Shown here piece after piece: positions 1-7,701 of a stretch of 64,000 nucleotides of DNA. Positions within the stretch are counted from its first letter, which is position 1, and each line of letters starts with the position of its first letter. The stretch comes from JAAYJK01 sp964531295 (lineage in GTDB: Bacteria > Bacillota > Syntrophomonadia > Syntrophomonadales > Syntrophomonadaceae): the NCBI GenBank assembly GCA_964531295.1, contig CAZHHJ010000001.1, forward strand, positions 1 to 64,000. Direction: 5' to 3'. A program made the position numbers and the translations under genes. A model generated the notes under the pieces. That model was not told where the DNA came from and searched no databases. It worked only from the letters and a program-made list of their open reading frames with translations.

Positions 1-196
1 ATGCAATCAGCAGACCATAAATAGTCAGGGTTTCAATAAAAGCCAGAGTTATGAAGAGAAGTGTTCTTACATCCCCTCCAACTTCAGGCTGTCTGGCGAT
101 GGCTTCGAAAGCTTTGCCTCCAGCTACGCCCATACCAATACCGCCACCTATACCAGCGATTGATACTGCAAGACCAGCACCTAATGCTACTCCCAT
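1..196 (-). CDS. atpE: ATP synthase F0 subunit c, C-terminal end cut by window edge
   Basis: The visible 65 residues form the c-ring hairpin of F1F0-ATPase: a glycine-rich first helix (GIGGGIGMG), the polar loop ARQPE, and a second helix with the ion-binding glutamate in FIETLTIYG. A GGAGG ribosome site lies just before the ATG at 196. About 15 C-terminal residues lie beyond position 1. The helix-1 glutamine of Na+-dependent rings (GxGQG) is Met here, so proton coupling is the likelier reading, although a Thr follows the carboxylate. It sits directly downstream of atpB in the usual a-c order. Confidence 0.95.
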   Translation of the reverse strand, partial: MGVALGAGLAVSIAGIGGGIGMGVAGGKAFEAIARQPEVGGDVRTLLFITLAFIETLTIYGLLIA

Positions 197-253
197 CTTT
201 TTCCCTCCTTTCTAGCTCTAACCAAAAAATGAGCAAAATTTAATGACTAATTT

Positions 254-937
254 TTAATGACCCTCTCCAGCTGCAGCCGCTATATAGCTAGCTGACAAAA
301 TGGTAAACACTATCGCTTGGATAGCACCCAGCAACAAGCTTAAGCCCATAATCGCCCCGGGAATAACAAATGGTGCCATGAATAGCAAAAATGCTATAAC
401 CATCTCTTCACCAAATATGTTCCCGAATAGACGGACGGTAAGGGAAAGTGGATGTGCCAGTTCTTCTATCAAGTTCAATGGCAACATGAGTGGCATTGGA
501 CTCACGAAGTGATGCAGGTAATGTCCGCCATGTTCCGAAAATCCTGCAACATGAACTGAAAAGAACGTAATTATTGCTAATGTCATAGTTACGTTCCAGT
601 TGCTGGTAGGAGGTTGGAACCCCGCAATATGAGCGGCTCCTGGGATGAGACCGCTGTAGTTGCTTATCAGGATGAACAGGAAAAATGCAGACAACAAAGG
701 TGCCCATTTTTTAGCGACATGCTCTTCGTCCATTAACTGGGTAAAAAAATCATAGGTAAATATAATTATTGCTTCGAATGCATTCTGCAAACCTTTGGGA
801 ACTTTCTGCATATCCCGAGTGGCCATAAATGCAATTATTCCGATCAGTGCTATGATTACCCATTCAGTAACTACCAGGTGGTCTACTGGAATTGGCCCAA
901 TGTGAAAAAAGGCGCCATCCCACATACCAAATATCAT
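254..937 (-). CDS. atpB: ATP synthase F0 subunit a
   Basis: A 227-residue polytopic membrane protein forming the ion half-channels next to the c-ring. The essential arginine is Arg169 in the family motif LTVRLFGN, preceded by the acidic pair in IEEL. The ATG at 937 is chosen because a GGGGGGAG ribosome site lies about 6 bases upstream. A longer frame to 1018 would add 27 residues that look unlike the family and has no ribosome site. It lies 57 bases upstream of atpE, and the rest of the ATPase operon is expected beyond position 1. Confidence 0.95.
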   Translation of the reverse strand: MIFGMWDGAFFHIGPIPVDHLVVTEWVIIALIGIIAFMATRDMQKVPKGLQNAFEAIIIFTYDFFTQLMDEEHVAKKWAPLLSAFFLFILISNYSGLIPGAAHIAGFQPPTSNWNVTMTLAIITFFSVHVAGFSEHGGHYLHHFVSPMPLMLPLNLIEELAHPLSLTVRLFGNIFGEEMVIAFLLFMAPFVIPGAIMGLSLLLGAIQAIVFTILSASYIAAAAGEGH

Positions 938-1029
938 TCTTTTCTCCCCCCTTCCTACAGTAGCGTTATTGAGATAATCAGGTTTTCTAGTTTCTTCTCC
1001 TGTTATCCGAGCTGTCACCTAAAATGTAA

Positions 1030-1054
1030 ATCAAAGCCTTTTTGGCAGGCTTTG
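1030..1054 (-). terminator. Hairpin between atpZ-like gene and atpB, possible attenuator
   Basis: A perfect 9-bp stem (TCAAAGCCT / AGGCTTTGA) with a 7-base loop. Read on the minus strand it is followed by a T-rich stretch (TTTACATTTT). It lies inside the ATP synthase transcription unit, so partial termination or RNA processing is possible. Function is inferred from structure only. Confidence 0.45.
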
Positions 1055-1068
1055 ACTGCTAACAAGGT

Positions 1069-1317
1069 TTATTTGGTTTCTTTTTTTTGCTGGTCTGCTT
1101 TACGCTGGTCTGCCATCATACGATCCCACATAACTTTGATAGCCGTGGCCATCCCCAAAAGCACACCAATTACAGTAAATTTTGGCCCGGTACCATATTT
1201 TTGATCCAGCCACCATCCGCCGTATCCGCACAGTCCAACCGCAGCCGCTATAGTTGTGACCAAGTTTATCGCCTCGCTGAAGGCCCTGGCCCAGTGTTTT
1301 TGTTTTTTCTCTGCCAT
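1069..1317 (-). CDS. AtpZ/AtpI-like small membrane protein
   Basis: An 82-residue protein with a basic N-terminus, two predicted membrane segments (about residues 16-35 and 44-63) and a charged tail rich in Lys, Asp and Gln. The central GYGGWWLDQKYGTGP resembles the ATPase gene1/AtpZ family, whose members lie just before atpB and are thought to help c-ring assembly or Mg2+ supply. AAAGGTG precedes the ATG. No separate AtpI of the larger type lies between this gene and atpB, so this is the only accessory gene at the head of the operon here. Confidence 0.8.
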   Translation of the reverse strand: MAEKKQKHWARAFSEAINLVTTIAAAVGLCGYGGWWLDQKYGTGPKFTVIGVLLGMATAIKVMWDRMMADQRKADQQKKETK

Positions 1318-1420
1318 TAATTCACACCTTTAAATTAGTCTTAACTATCCACCTTCTCTATTCGGCACAAAAACCCAAATTCCTTTTAGCCTTAAGCTAT
1401 ACACTCTTACTCAAGTACAA

Positions 1421-1463
1421 TAAAATTCGAGGACGAGGACGCAAAATCCTCTCACGAATTTTA
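1421..1463 (-). terminator. Candidate terminator downstream of MazG-like gene
   Basis: Inverted repeat TAAAATTCG (1421-1429) and CGAATTTTA (1455-1463) with an inner AGGA/TCCT pairing. It lies between the MazG-like stop codon and the ATP synthase operon, and the stem ends in T-rich sequence on the minus strand. The stem is AT-rich, so strength is uncertain. Confidence 0.4.
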
Positions 1464-1499
1464 CATTTTATTGAGATTTATTGTCGAAGAGTTTCCCCG

Positions 1500-1811
1500 T
1501 CAACGTATTAAATACCCTTTTTGTTCTAATTTAGCCACATGGGCCTGCACAGCACTGTCTATATTAATGCCAAATTCTTCTTCCATCACAAACATCATAG
1601 TGACTGCTGTCTGTGCTACATCCAGGAGTTCCCGGGCTATTTCCCGGATGATGGTGTCATTGTCCATCTTCACCTTTTCTCCGCTAAGACCCCTGAATTT
1701 ACCGATTACCTGTGCCAGTTCCCCGGTTTCTTCCATCAGTTTTAACGCTGTTGATTCCAGGGTAGGGGAAAGTTGATTCAGTTTTGGTAATGAGAGCGTT
1801 TTGGTGTCCAC
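1500..1811 (-). CDS. MazG-like nucleotide pyrophosphohydrolase
   Basis: A 103-residue all-alpha protein. KLMEETGELAQ supplies the ExxE-type metal-binding pair and RELLDVAQT the second acidic pair, the pattern of MazG-like NTP pyrophosphatases that convert NTP or dNTP to NMP and pyrophosphate. The single-domain length fits the MazG-like group rather than full MazG. The start is GTG, with AGGAG seven bases upstream. It stands alone between glyA and the ATPase genes. The nucleotide it acts on cannot be read from sequence; house-cleaning of abnormal nucleotides is the usual suggestion. Confidence 0.8.
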   Translation of the reverse strand: MDTKTLSLPKLNQLSPTLESTALKLMEETGELAQVIGKFRGLSGEKVKMDNDTIIREIARELLDVAQTAVTMMFVMEEEFGINIDSAVQAHVAKLEQKGYLIR

Positions 1812-1883
1812 AAGAAAACTCCTATCATTTATTTAATAAAAATTGGATACAGGATATAGCCCGAGCAAAACCAAAATAAAACT

Positions 1884-3128
1884 CTAGTACAGTTTATGGT
1901 TTTGACACAATTCATAGACGATATCCCTGGCTTCCGCTAATTTGCTTTCGCTTTCGGGGTTACCCAGGGCTATAGAAATAGCTCTAGCCACCTGCTTCAT
2001 ATCCTCTGCATTCATACCTCGACTGCTAAGCGCCGGCGTTCCCAGTCTGATCCCACTGGTTACAAAAGGTGTTTGGGGATCAAAGGGTATAGTGTTCTTA
2101 TTAACGGTAATATTTACCGATTCCAGAATTGCTTCCGCCTCTTGGCCGGTAAGATTCTTGGGACGAACATCTACCAGCATCAGATGATTATCAGTTCCTC
2201 CCGAAACTAACCTTAATCCATTTTCCATAAGTGCTGCTGCCAATGCGCTGGCATTAGCAACAATATTCTTTTGATATTGCTTAAATTCTCCTGCTAAAGC
2301 TTCTTGGAAACATACTGCTTTGGCTGCAATGACATGCATGAGCGGACCACCTTGAATACCAGGGAAAACAGCGCTGTCAATTTTCCTGGCCCATTCCTGA
2401 CCGCAGAGAATAATTCCGCCTCGGGGTCCACGCAAGGTCTTATGAGTCGTTGAACTTACAAAATCTGCATACTCAACTGGGTTGGGGTGGAGGCCGGCTG
2501 CTACCAATCCTGCAATATGAGCCATATCTACAAATAGATAAGCCCCTACTTCATCGGCAATTTCTTTAAATTTCCCAAAATCTATAATACGAGGATAGGC
2601 GCTGGCTCCAGCCACTATCATACGTGGTTGGGCTTTGATAGCAGTACTTCGGAGCTGATCATAATCTATGGTTTCCGTTTCAGCATTTACCCCATAATCA
2701 ACAAAATTATAGTTTTTCCCGGAAAAATTCACCGGACTGCCATGGGTAAGGTGGCCTCCATGGTTCAAATTCATACCCATAATCGTATCCCCGGGATTCA
2801 AAGCCGCAAAATACACGGCCATATTAGCCTGAGCCCCTGAATGGGGTTGTACATTAGCATGTTCGGCATTATAGATTTTTTTAACCCTTTCCCGAGCTAA
2901 GTCCTCTGCTACATCGACAAACTCACAACCCCCATAATACCTCTTGCCCGGATAACCCTCAGCATATTTGTTGGTCATCACACACCCCTGCGCGGCCATA
3001 ACTGCACGAGACACAAAGTTTTCTGAAGCTATAAGTTCCAGTTTATTGTTCTGTCTCATTTCTTCCTGCTTGATAGCCTCAGCTATCTCTGGATCAACAG
3101 ACTGAACATACTTTTCAATATAGTCCAC
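1884..3128 (-). CDS. glyA: Serine hydroxymethyltransferase
   Basis: Interconverts serine plus tetrahydrofolate and glycine plus methylene-tetrahydrofolate. The 414-residue product has the family N-terminus (QNNKLELIASENF), the PHSG cofactor-binding segment, DMAHIAGL, and the PLP Schiff-base lysine Lys230 in TTHKTLRGPRGG. A GTG at 3128 is preferred because GGGAG lies eight bases upstream. The ATG at 3146 would add six residues and has no ribosome site. The start lies inside the 3' end of rpiB, suggesting translational coupling in the conserved ywlC-mntP-ywlE-rpiB-glyA cluster. Confidence 0.96.
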   Translation of the reverse strand: MDYIEKYVQSVDPEIAEAIKQEEMRQNNKLELIASENFVSRAVMAAQGCVMTNKYAEGYPGKRYYGGCEFVDVAEDLARERVKKIYNAEHANVQPHSGAQANMAVYFAALNPGDTIMGMNLNHGGHLTHGSPVNFSGKNYNFVDYGVNAETETIDYDQLRSTAIKAQPRMIVAGASAYPRIIDFGKFKEIADEVGAYLFVDMAHIAGLVAAGLHPNPVEYADFVSSTTHKTLRGPRGGIILCGQEWARKIDSAVFPGIQGGPLMHVIAAKAVCFQEALAGEFKQYQKNIVANASALAAALMENGLRLVSGGTDNHLMLVDVRPKNLTGQEAEAILESVNITVNKNTIPFDPQTPFVTSGIRLGTPALSSRGMNAEDMKQVARAISIALGNPESESKLAEARDIVYELCQNHKLY

Positions 3129-3585
3129 TTGCCCTGCTCCCTTCATGACATTTTTTTTCGAGCTTATCTATCTTTTCTACTCTTCTTTGGTGTCTACCTC
3201 CCTGGAATTCACTATTAAGAAAAGTTTTTACCATTGCCAGGGCAATTCCCGTTCCGCTTATTCTTGATCCAAGGGCAATTATATTAGCATCATTATGCTC
3301 CCGAGCCAGGACCGCGCAATAAGGATCATGGCATAAGGCTGCTCTTATTCCAGGAATTTTATTAGCTGCGATCGATATTCCTATCCCCGTTCCACAGATC
3401 AAAATTCCAAAAATATTTTCTTCCAGCACCTTTTGGGCAACTGCTTCAGCAATATCTGGATAATCAACCGATTCGCTGTTGTGGGTTCCGCAATCAAGCA
3501 CTTGATAACCTTCTGCTTGCAGTTCATCAATTATCTCCTGTTTCATCCAAAGACCAGCGTGGTCACTGCCAATAGCCATTTTCAT
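3115..3585 (-). CDS. rpiB: Ribose-5-phosphate isomerase B
   Basis: Interconverts ribose 5-phosphate and ribulose 5-phosphate in the pentose phosphate pathway. The 156-residue RpiB fold is shown by GSDHAG at the N-terminus, the catalytic cysteine Cys64 in ICGTGIGISIAANK, and the HDPY and REHNDAN segments. The last residues are read through the glyA start, giving a 14-base overlap. Downstream of the arginine phosphatase gene, as in the Bacillus ywl cluster. Allose-6-phosphate isomerase activity is a known side function of the family. Confidence 0.94.
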   Translation of the reverse strand: MKMAIGSDHAGLWMKQEIIDELQAEGYQVLDCGTHNSESVDYPDIAEAVAQKVLEENIFGILICGTGIGISIAANKIPGIRAALCHDPYCAVLAREHNDANIIALGSRISGTGIALAMVKTFLNSEFQGGRHQRRVEKIDKLEKKCHEGSRASGLY

Positions 3586-3630
3586 AGCGGGACTTCACTC
3601 CTTAACAAGCTACATATTTCGCAGCTGAAT

Positions 3631-4098
3631 TTATTTGCTTAGTTTTTCCACTATTGCTTCCAGCATCCCTTTTATTTGCAGGGCACATTCTCTATATAAT
3701 TCTATCCCCATGCCATATGGATCCACAATTTCTTGATCATCATAACCGGCAAAATCACCCAGCAAATAGATTTTGCCCTGGCTTTCGCTAAACATTTCCA
3801 TCATATACAGATAGTGCTCTCGAGTCATAACCAGAACCAAATCGGCATTATTGACCATTTCCTGATCTATTAGTCTGGACCGATGTCGGGATAAATCTAT
3901 TTCATACTCCAGCATGGTATCCAGGGCCGCCTGAGCAGCAGGCATGCCATCGATTGCGAATAATCCAGCCGACCCTATTTCATACCCGTTGGAATAATCC
4001 TCTCCTTGATCTTGGGCTATAATCCAGGTGAAGAGCCCCTGTGCCATTGGACTTCTACAGGTATTTCCACTGCATACAAAAAGAACCCTTTTCACCAT
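3631..4098 (-). CDS. ywlE: Low-molecular-weight protein phosphatase, probable protein-arginine phosphatase
   Basis: A 155-residue low-molecular-weight phosphatase. The P-loop CSGNTCRSPM holds the nucleophile Cys9, Arg15 and Ser16, and the general acid is Asp126 in DPYG. Thr13 in the P-loop matches the threonine that gives YwlE its phospho-arginine preference, where tyrosine phosphatases have Ile; substrate is inferred from that residue and from synteny (mntP-ywlE-rpiB). No McsB arginine kinase is in the window. A GGGGGGAG ribosome site precedes the ATG. Confidence 0.9.
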   Translation of the reverse strand: MVKRVLFVCSGNTCRSPMAQGLFTWIIAQDQGEDYSNGYEIGSAGLFAIDGMPAAQAALDTMLEYEIDLSRHRSRLIDQEMVNNADLVLVMTREHYLYMMEMFSESQGKIYLLGDFAGYDDQEIVDPYGMGIELYRECALQIKGMLEAIVEKLSK

Positions 4099-4112
4099 GC
4101 TCCCCCCCTGCT

Positions 4113-4700
4113 TTATAACAGTATTTTCACTGCCAGCATAATCAATATTAGTCCACCTGCTATTTGCGCGTAATGGCCGACCAGGCTGCCCATTATTTTA
4201 CCGCTTCTAAAGCCTATCAGGGCCATAAGCCCGGCAGTCAACCCCATAATAATCACGGTCAAGAGTACCGGCATCTGGGTAGTGCCCAGAGTAAAACCTG
4301 TGGCCAGAGCATCAATACTTACTGAGGCAGTGAGTAGCCAAAGGCTCTTTTCCCCATATTCTGACCCACTTTCGCGTGCAGTCAGCAGCTTGCGGGCCTG
4401 ATCAAAGCTGCTGGAATATCTCTTGATTTCATGGCAGCCTTCCCTGATAAAAGTTGCCCCCACATAGGCAAGTATTGCCGCGCCCAGCCAACTGGCCCAC
4501 AAGCCCAATATTTTCCCGGCTGTGTAGCCCAAACTTAAACCTAATAAGGGCATTAATATATGAAATGCACCTACTGCCACAGCAAACTTGTATTCATAAG
4601 CTTTAGCAGTTCCTCGTAAACCCATGACCAGGGCCAGGGAAAAAGCATCTATACCTAATACCAGCGCTACCAGCCATATAGTTAGCAGCTGCCCCGACAT
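4113..4700 (-). CDS. mntP: Manganese efflux pump MntP
   Basis: A 195-residue inner-membrane protein with about six membrane segments in two related halves. Each half carries the conserved Asp motif, LGIDAFSLALVMG in the first and SVSIDALATGFTLG in the second, as in MntP (YebN/DUF204). It exports Mn2+ when levels are high. The ATG at 4700 has GAGGAG eight bases upstream; an ATG six bases earlier overlaps the ribosome site. Fourteen bases before ywlE. No yybP-ykoY manganese riboswitch is visible in the short upstream gap. Confidence 0.93.
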   Translation of the reverse strand: MSGQLLTIWLVALVLGIDAFSLALVMGLRGTAKAYEYKFAVAVGAFHILMPLLGLSLGYTAGKILGLWASWLGAAILAYVGATFIREGCHEIKRYSSSFDQARKLLTARESGSEYGEKSLWLLTASVSIDALATGFTLGTTQMPVLLTVIIMGLTAGLMALIGFRSGKIMGSLVGHYAQIAGGLILIMLAVKILL

Positions 4701-4761
4701 TCCCATCTCTCCTCATACAGGAAACAGGGGGAATCCTCCTGCGCCTGAATACCTAATTAAC

Positions 4762-5751
4762 TTACTGTGGTCCGGGTGATACTGCCCTCTTTATCCGGTC
4801 ATAAAACGATGCGGCTATGCCGGTCAGATCAGATGGCAGGGGGGCAAATACCAGTACCTCAACATCACTCGCCTCACACTCTCTAATTATGGTATACAGC
4901 TTAGCTCCCCCGTTAATCAAATCCAATTCGTACTCGCAGCTTAAACCAGTATAGTTTCTTTTTGACCCTTTTTGGTGTTTATTATTCACCAGGGCGGTTT
5001 TCTTCTTCCGTTTAAAACAATCCTCTAACATTGAATCCAGCTCTTGGGAATCTTCTGCCAGCAAGACCAGTAGGTCGGTCAAGTACTCGAAGGTACTGCC
5101 CCGGTCAGGTGCCTCTATTTTCTGGCCCAAAACCTCTTGGATGGATTCCAGCGGAATACCACCCCGCCTTAGAACTTTATAATCATTTTGCAGATCGATC
5201 AGGGTAGATTCTACCCCCACTCCAGTTGGGCCTGCATCCAATACCGCTGCAATCTGCCCATCAAGATCGCTTCTAACATGGTCAGCGGTAACCGGACTGG
5301 GACGCCCATAACGGTTAGCACTAGGAGCAGCCAGTGGTCCGGCCCTATCAATCAGCATAAGCGCTACTGTATGGTCGGGCATGCGCAGTCCTACCCCCGC
5401 TTTCTCCCCCCGAATAATATCCGGTACAGAGCTTGAGGCCGGCAGGATAATAGATAAAGGACCTGGCCAGAACGCCTCGATTAGCCGGCGGGCATCTTCC
5501 GATACACAAGTAACCAGGCCTTGCACCTGTTCCATATTGCTTACATGCACCAGGAGCGCATTTTCCGGTGGTCTTCCTTTCACTTTAAATATTTTTTTCA
5601 CTGCCTCGACAGAAAATGCATCTGCACCCAGACCGTAAACTGTTTCAGTAGGAAACGCCACCAATTCTTTTGCCTTAATCATTCTGGCCGCCTCATCTAT
5701 CAAATCTTCTTGCGGGGCGGCTGAATTAATCTTAATATATCGAGTTTTCAG
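4762..5751 (-). CDS. tsaC: Threonylcarbamoyl-AMP synthase (Sua5/YwlC type), probable CTG start
   Basis: Makes threonylcarbamoyl-AMP from Thr, bicarbonate and ATP, the first step of t6A formation on ANN-decoding tRNAs. The YrdC domain has FPTETVYGLGA, KGRPPENAL and the SPSP-like APSANRYGRPSP; a C-terminal Sua5 domain follows a linker. The first standard start (TTG, 5703) cuts off a segment, KTRYIKIN, that looks like a normal Sua5 N-terminus. The only upstream initiator in frame is CTG at 5751, six bases after AGGAAGGGG and six bases after the prmC stop. The start is inferred; the function is firm. Confidence 0.93.
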   Translation of the reverse strand: MKTRYIKINSAAPQEDLIDEAARMIKAKELVAFPTETVYGLGADAFSVEAVKKIFKVKGRPPENALLVHVSNMEQVQGLVTCVSEDARRLIEAFWPGPLSIILPASSSVPDIIRGEKAGVGLRMPDHTVALMLIDRAGPLAAPSANRYGRPSPVTADHVRSDLDGQIAAVLDAGPTGVGVESTLIDLQNDYKVLRRGGIPLESIQEVLGQKIEAPDRGSTFEYLTDLLVLLAEDSQELDSMLEDCFKRKKKTALVNNKHQKGSKRNYTGLSCEYELDLINGGAKLYTIIRECEASDVEVLVFAPLPSDLTGIAASFYDRIKRAVSPGPQ

Positions 5752-5754
5752 GGC

Positions 5755-6600
5755 CTACCCCTTCCTGGCTTTTAGTATTCGCTCTCTGCCTGCCAAATCT
5801 TTAATAATCTCTGCCTCGGTATATGCCTGGGCCATCTCCAAGGCTTTCTCCCCCTGATTGCAGGCTATCTCAATAAACAGATAGCCTCCCGGCTTAATTT
5901 TTCCTAAAGCCTGGTCCAGAAAACGCCGGTATATATCAAATCCATCTCCAGGCGCCAAAAGCGCATGGACTGGCTCAAATTCTTTAACTTCCTTTTCAAG
6001 TACAATATACTCATTTTTTGCTATGTAAGGCAAGTTAGCCGCAATCAGATCAAAAGGCGGGTGGTTAACCAGCGGGGCTAGTAAATCGCCCTGCAAAAAA
6101 TCGATTACCACCCCATTTTCGGCTGCATTAATCCTGGCTGTGGCTAGAGCCGCTTCAGATATATCCGTAGCTGTCACTCGGGCCGCCGGTAAATAGTAAG
6201 CTAGGCTAACTGCTATAGCACCTGACCCGGTCCCGACATCACATAAATCCATCAACTCCCTGGCCGGGATTTCCAAGATTTTTTCCACCATCATTTCCGT
6301 ATCCGGGCGGGGAATTAGTACGGTCGGGTTAACTTGAAATTTCAAGGACATGAATTCTTTATAACCAGTTATATAGGCGGATGGTTCTCCCTGAGTCCTT
6401 CTTTGGATAACATCGCGAAATTTTTCTCTTTCCACTTGATTAACTGGTAAATCAAAATTAGCATATAGGTGGACTCGCTCCTGTTTCAGTACATGGGCCA
6501 ACAATACCTCCGCCTCCAGCCGCGGGTTGTCGATTCCTTTAGCAGAAAAATAGCGGGTGGTCCATCCCAATAGTTCTTTGATATTCCATTCTTCTTTCAA
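5755..6600 (-). CDS. prmC: Release factor glutamine methyltransferase
   Basis: N5-methylates the GGQ glutamine of class I release factors using SAM. The 281-residue product has a helical N-terminal domain and a Rossmann methyltransferase domain with DVGTGSG at 121-127. The catalytic loop reads NLPY (189-192) where most PrmC proteins have NPPY. The Asn, Pro and Tyr that position the target amide are kept, so activity is expected. It directly follows its substrate gene prfA, whose stop touches this reading frame's start. Confidence 0.94.
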   Translation of the reverse strand: MKEEWNIKELLGWTTRYFSAKGIDNPRLEAEVLLAHVLKQERVHLYANFDLPVNQVEREKFRDVIQRRTQGEPSAYITGYKEFMSLKFQVNPTVLIPRPDTEMMVEKILEIPARELMDLCDVGTGSGAIAVSLAYYLPAARVTATDISEAALATARINAAENGVVIDFLQGDLLAPLVNHPPFDLIAANLPYIAKNEYIVLEKEVKEFEPVHALLAPGDGFDIYRRFLDQALGKIKPGGYLFIEIACNQGEKALEMAQAYTEAEIIKDLAGRERILKARKG

Positions 6601-7668
6601 TTATTCCACCTTTTTCATGCGCTCCGCGTGGTCATGGGCGATAAGCACCCCGATTATTTCATGCAGGTCTCCTTCCAATATGGCATCCAGTTTATGCAGG
6701 GTGAGATTAACGCGATGATCACTAACCCGGCCCTGAGGAAAGTTGTAGGTGCGAATGCGCTCACTGCGGTCACCAGTGCCGACCTGACTTTTACGCGCTC
6801 CAGCCATTTCAGCATTCTTTTCTTCTTCCATGACTTCTTTCAAGCGGGCTCTTAATACCCTCAAAGCCTTGGCCTTATTTTTATGTTGCGATTTTTCGTC
6901 CTGGCAGGTGACTACCAAACCGGTAGGCAGGTGAGTAATCCTGACCGCTGACTGGGTAGTGTTTACCGATTGACCCCCGGGACCACTGGAACAATAAACA
7001 TCTACCCGCAGTTCATTAGGGTCTATGGCCACTTCTACCTCTTCCGCTTCTGGTAGTACTGCTACGGTCGCAGCGGAAGTATGTATCCTTCCCCCTGATT
7101 CAGTAGTTGGCACACGCTGCACCCGATGAACACCAGATTCATATTTGAGCTTACTGTAGGCACCTGAACCATCCACTACGATGATCAACTCTTTGATACC
7201 ACCCATATCAGTAAAATGGGAATCCATAATATCTATCTTCCAACCCTGGGATTCAGCATAGCGAGAATACATTCGGAATAGTTCACTGGCAAAAAGAGCC
7301 GCTTCATCCCCTCCGGTCCCGGCCCGAATTTCCATAATTACGCTTTTATCATCATCCGGGTCTTTGGGCAATAAAAGAATCTTCAGATCCCCTTCCAACT
7401 CTTCTTCCTTACCCTGCAGCAAATTCATCTCCTCTTCCAGCATCAAACGAAATTCTTCTTCCTGTTCCTCTGCCAGCATTTCTGTGGTATCTGCAATTTG
7501 CTTGATAACAGACTTATAGTCCCGGTATTTCTGGACTATATCCTGTAATTCAGAGTGGGCCCGAGCATATTTTTGAAATTGACTTTGATCGGAGATGACC
7601 TCCGGTTTGCTCATGAGTTCTGATAGTTCATCATATTTATCTTCTAGACTATCCAGCTTTTGCAGCAT
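6601..7668 (-). CDS. prfA: Peptide chain release factor 1
   Basis: Reads UAA and UAG stop codons and triggers peptide release. The 355-residue product has a long acidic coiled N-terminal domain, the anticodon-like P-x-T tripeptide (PTT, 187-189, in RVPTTESGGRIHTS) and the catalytic GGQ at 231-233. The ATG at 7668 has GGGAGG seven bases upstream; a TTG 15 bases earlier overlaps that site. It forms a tight pair with prmC, the usual arrangement. Confidence 0.97.
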   Translation of the reverse strand: MLQKLDSLEDKYDELSELMSKPEVISDQSQFQKYARAHSELQDIVQKYRDYKSVIKQIADTTEMLAEEQEEEFRLMLEEEMNLLQGKEEELEGDLKILLLPKDPDDDKSVIMEIRAGTGGDEAALFASELFRMYSRYAESQGWKIDIMDSHFTDMGGIKELIIVVDGSGAYSKLKYESGVHRVQRVPTTESGGRIHTSAATVAVLPEAEEVEVAIDPNELRVDVYCSSGPGGQSVNTTQSAVRITHLPTGLVVTCQDEKSQHKNKAKALRVLRARLKEVMEEEKNAEMAGARKSQVGTGDRSERIRTYNFPQGRVSDHRVNLTLHKLDAILEGDLHEIIGVLIAHDHAERMKKVE

Positions 7669-7701
7669 GGTTTTACCTCCCAATGATATTTACTTGAATA
7701 C

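Noticed and set aside
254..1018. Longer atpB frame starting at 1018
   Set aside because: The extra 27 residues have no ribosome site and do not look like subunit a; the ATG at 937 has a strong one.
1482..1488. TGTCGAA, a Spo0A-box match
   Set aside because: A single 7-base match just past the MazG-like stop codon is expected by chance; no second box or promoter context.
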